From Comamonadaceae bacterium UBA2121 (GTDB taxonomy: Bacteria > Pseudomonadota > Gammaproteobacteria > Burkholderiales > Burkholderiaceae_C), in the NCBI GenBank assembly GCA_002331385.1, contig DCYB01000014.1:62001-126000 (forward strand): a stretch of 64,000 nucleotides of DNA, read 5' to 3'. Positions 62,501 through 64,000 of the stretch are shown piece after piece. Position 1 is the stretch's first letter. Each line of letters starts with the position of its first letter. A program made the translations under genes and the position numbers. Under the pieces are notes generated by a model. That model did not search any database. It saw nothing but the letters and a program-made list of their open reading frames with translations, and was not told the DNA's origin.

Positions 62501-63507
62501 TGATCGACGCGCGTCACCTCCAGCCACTCGGCCTGCGGCGTGACCATGCGCCAGCTCGCCAGATTGTCCAGCGCCGTACCCCATAGCACAGCCTTCTTGC
62601 CGCCCGCGTTCATGGCGATGTTGCCGCCGATGCAGGAGGCTTCAGCAGACGTCGGATCGACCGCAAACACAAAGCCCGCGCGCTCTGCCGCGTCGGCCAC
62701 GCGCTGAGTGACCACGCCGGCCTCGGTCCAGATCGTGCCCACTTCGTGGTCCACGCCCGGCAGGCGGCGCATTTCCACCTCGGTCATGGCTTCGAGTTTT
62801 TCGGTGTTGATCACCGCGCTGCGCCAAGTGAGCGGAATCGCGCCCCCCGTATAGCCGGTGCCGCCTCCGCGAGGAATGATGGTCAGTTCCAGCTCGATAC
62901 AGGCCTTCACCAGCGCGGCCATTTCGGCCTCGGTGTCGGGCGTGAGCACGACGAACGGATATTCCACCCGCCAGTCGGTCGCGTCGGTCACGTGCGACAC
63001 GCGCGAGAGCCCGTCAAACTTGATGTTGTCCTTGGCCGTGTGCTTGCCCAGACGCTTTTGCACCTTGCGGCGCAGATCGCCCGCCTCGACCAGCGTGGCA
63101 TCGAACTCTTGGATGGCGCGGCGCGCAGCCTGCACCAGAATGCCCACCAGACGATCGCGCTCGGCGTCTTCCAGCGGCAAGCGGCGCTTTTCGATTTCGG
63201 ACATGCGGTGCGCCAACGCCTCCACCAGCATCTTGCGGCGGTTCGGGTTGTGCAGCAGGTCGTCCTGAAGATAGGGGTTGCGCTGCACCACCCAGATGTC
63301 GCCCAGCACTTCGTACAGCATGCGGGCGGATCGGCCCGTGCGCCGTTCCCTGCGCAACTGGTCGAGCACGCCCCAAGCGGACGCACCCAGCAGCCGGATC
63401 ACGATTTCGCGATCGGAAAACGAGGTGTAGTTATACGGAATCTCTCGCAAACGGGTGGGCTCTTCGCCCTGCGCCTGCAATGTCGCCAGCGCAATCGGAA
63501 CATTCAT
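59581..63507 (-). CDS. large FAD/Fe-S oxidoreductase with N-terminal DUF3683
   Basis: A 1308-residue cytosolic oxidoreductase. Order: a DUF3683 region (about residues 1-130), an FAD_binding_4 domain (about 180-330, IIPRGGGTGYTGGAIPLTW), an FAD-linked oxidase C domain to about 790, a ferredoxin-like part with CLRCGKCKPVCATHV and CTVCHKCYTPC, then two CCG domains (CCGYPQRGSGQ and CCGESGTLG) that bind Fe-S or a quinone. It resembles D-lactate or 2-hydroxyglutarate dehydrogenases (YdiJ/GlcD-GlcF) fused in one chain. Substrate unknown. The start at 63507 is chosen for the conserved beginning. Confidence 0.88.
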   Translation of the reverse strand: MNVPIALATLQAQGEEPTRLREIPYNYTSFSDREIVIRLLGASAWGVLDQLRRERRTGRSARMLYEVLGDIWVVQRNPYLQDDLLHNPNRRKMLVEALAHRMSEIEKRRLPLEDAERDRLVGILVQAARRAIQEFDATLVEAGDLRRKVQKRLGKHTAKDNIKFDGLSRVSHVTDATDWRVEYPFVVLTPDTEAEMAALVKACIELELTIIPRGGGTGYTGGAIPLTWRSAVINTEKLEAMTEVEMRRLPGVDHEVGTIWTEAGVVTQRVADAAERAGFVFAVDPTSAEASCIGGNIAMNAGGKKAVLWGTALDNLASWRMVTPQAEWLEVTRVDHNLGKIHDAEMASFELQYYAADGKTPLRQERLDIPGHTFRKEGLGKDVTDKFLSGLPGVQKEGTDGLITSARWIVHRMPEHTRTVCLEFFGNAKDAVPSIVEIKDFMFAEQKRSGVLLAGLEHLDDRYLKAVGYTTKSKKGNGHLPKMVLIGDIVGDNADDVAKVAAEVVRIANSRNGEGFTAVSAEARKKFWLDRKRTAAISRHTNAFKINEDVVIPLPRMWEYTDGIERINIELSLRNKLKLCDALQDFFARGNLPLGRQDDAGEIPSAELLEDRVGQALALVAEVRTLWKGWLDNVGTLFPQLQDHTLRASWKTQLKAPLAQIFNGAAFQSILGEVNAIHKRVLKGRVWVALHMHAGDGNVHTNIPVNSDDYEMLQTAHKAVERIMVLARSLDGVISGEHGIGITKLEFLTDEELAPFAEYKRKVDPHGWFNRGKLIRNHDQLIADQRALQNAPSHAHSRSSLMFADLTNAYTPSFGLMGHESLIMQQSDIGAIADSVKDCLRCGKCKPVCATHVPRANLLYSPRNKILATSLLVEAFLYEEQTRRGVSIKHWQEFEDVSDHCTVCHKCYTPCPVKIDFGDVTMNMRNLLRKMGKKSFRPGNKMAMAMLNATNPDTIKLMRGAMVNVGFKAQRAAVDLFHAVGKRQTAHPPATVGAPPLKEEIIHFVNKKLPGGLPKKTARALLDIENKEYVPIIRDPKNTTSETEAVFYFPGCGSERLFSQVGLATQAMLWHAGVQTVLPPGYLCCGYPQRGSGQFDTAEKMITDNRVLFHRVATTLNYLDIKTVVVSCGTCYDQLQGYQFDKIFPGCRIIDIHEYLLEKGITLQGKGAYLYHDPCHTPMKLQDPMKTVKALVGDQVLKSERCCGESGTLGVTRPDISTQIRFRKTEEIRKTEAVLRDSGQVGAKDNVKILTSCPSCLQGLSRYQDDLQNGLLEADYIVVEMARSILGENWMPDYVKRANEGGIERVLV

Positions 63508-63710
63508 GGGGATTAACCTGGATGAGCGGGCCGGCCCCAATTGGCGTTCAGCCCGCATGCCTCGGGGGTGCAATTTTATGTCACCCGGTTACTTCCCGCT
63601 GCATTGCAACAAGATCCACGCCTGCGTGTGCTTGTTTACTGGTCGGAAATCATATCCAAAACAAGTCCAATAACAGGTCGCGCCGAAGGGGTATCCGGCG
63701 CGATCACCTA

Positions 63711-64000
63711 TCAGAACAGTACGCGCGAGCGGATCGTGCCCGGCACCTGTGCCACCTTCTGAAGCGCGATGTCCGAAGAGCGCGCGTCCAGATCGATCAC
63801 CACGTAACCCAGCTTTTCGTTGGTCTGCAGGTACTGCGCCGAGATGTTGATGTGGTTATCCGACATGATCTGATTGATCTGCGACAACACACCCGGCACG
63901 TTGCGGTGGATGTGCAACAGGCGGTGCTTGCCGGCATGCTCGGGCAGCGCCACAGCGGGGAAGTTCACCGACGAGGTGGTCGTGCCGTTGTCACTGAATT
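63711..64000 (-). CDS. serA: D-3-phosphoglycerate dehydrogenase, 3' end only
   Basis: The window edge cuts the gene; 96 C-terminal residues remain. The linker TTTSSVNFPAVALPEHAGKH and the ACT domain with RLLHIHRNVPGVLSQINQIM are characteristic of long SerA with serine-feedback control. The stop at 63711 is intact. It is the first step of serine synthesis. Confidence 0.88.
   Translation of the reverse strand, partial: FSDNGTTTSSVNFPAVALPEHAGKHRLLHIHRNVPGVLSQINQIMSDNHINISAQYLQTNEKLGYVVIDLDARSSDIALQKVAQVPGTIRSRVLF

Noticed and set aside
60295..62586. Plus-strand frame of 763 residues
   Set aside because: Antisense of the FAD/Fe-S oxidoreductase; His/Gln/Arg/Val-rich composition is typical of a mirror frame in GC-rich DNA.

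Overview
The window is GC-rich (roughly 60 %, judged by eye) and reads as the chromosome of a betaproteobacterium, order Burkholderiales, most likely family Comamonadaceae. The evidence is the Bug-type solute receptor, a small Trp-rich protein of the TIGR04438 type, a DUF3683-FAD-FeS giant oxidoreductase, the ubiE/Tim44-like/ubiJ/ubiB run, the fmdB/DUF502/aspS run and the lolB/ispE/tRNA-Gln/prs/rplY/pth run. The genus cannot be fixed from the sequence alone. Nearly all of the window is coding.

Layout. 0.1-10.7 kb (minus strand) is an accessory catabolic cluster in two transcription units. The first holds an SCP2-like small protein, an alpha/beta hydrolase, a complete branched-chain-amino-acid-type (Liv/HAAT) ABC transporter and an amidohydrolase. 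The second holds an orphan Bug receptor, an aldehyde dehydrogenase and a 3-hydroxyisobutyrate-dehydrogenase-like enzyme. Both upstream regions carry a related GAATAAATTT...CAGAAC motif with a GAAC/GTTC palindrome, so they may share one regulator; the substrate is unknown. 11-20.3 kb is mixed: lgt, a ferroxidase-type bacterioferritin, a LysR regulator, a metallo-beta-lactamase-fold lipoprotein, ilvD, cytochrome c, a 48-aa lipoprotein, a CAU tRNA and hrcA. 20.5-34.3 kb is core: nadK-recN-rapZ (plus), mutY-dynamin-like GTPase (minus), mutM (minus), then TPR-lolB-ispE-tRNA-Gln-prs-rplY-pth (plus) and a ferredoxin. ispE contains promoter-like sequences that may drive tRNA-Gln and prs.

34.4-41.3 kb is a peptide/nickel-type ABC transporter operon (permease, permease, two ATPases, binding protein) followed by an amidase. 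41.3-44.6 kb holds a LysE exporter, a small membrane-anchored protein of unknown function, a degenerate histidine-kinase-like protein and an EamA transporter. 44.6-49.3 kb (minus) holds folE with a BLUF blue-light sensor directly behind it, and the coupled run nudB-ybhP-clsB behind a CsgG-like lipoprotein. NudB acts on the product of FolE.

49.4-58.5 kb (minus) runs aspS, DUF502, fmdB, a sodium:solute symporter, ubiB, ubiJ, a Tim44-like protein and ubiE. Between ubiJ and the Tim44-like gene lies a 0.55-kb non-coding element with terminal and internal inverted repeats, including a perfect 29-bp pair, which splits what is otherwise a ubiquinone-biosynthesis operon. 58.7-64 kb holds a DUF971 protein, a HIT protein, the 1308-residue FAD/FeS oxidoreductase and the 3' end of serA, cut by the window edge.

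Most of the window is ordinary core genome. The parts most worth following up are the two-unit catabolic cluster with its shared operator-like motif, the inverted-repeat element, the degenerate kinase-like protein and the folE-BLUF pair.
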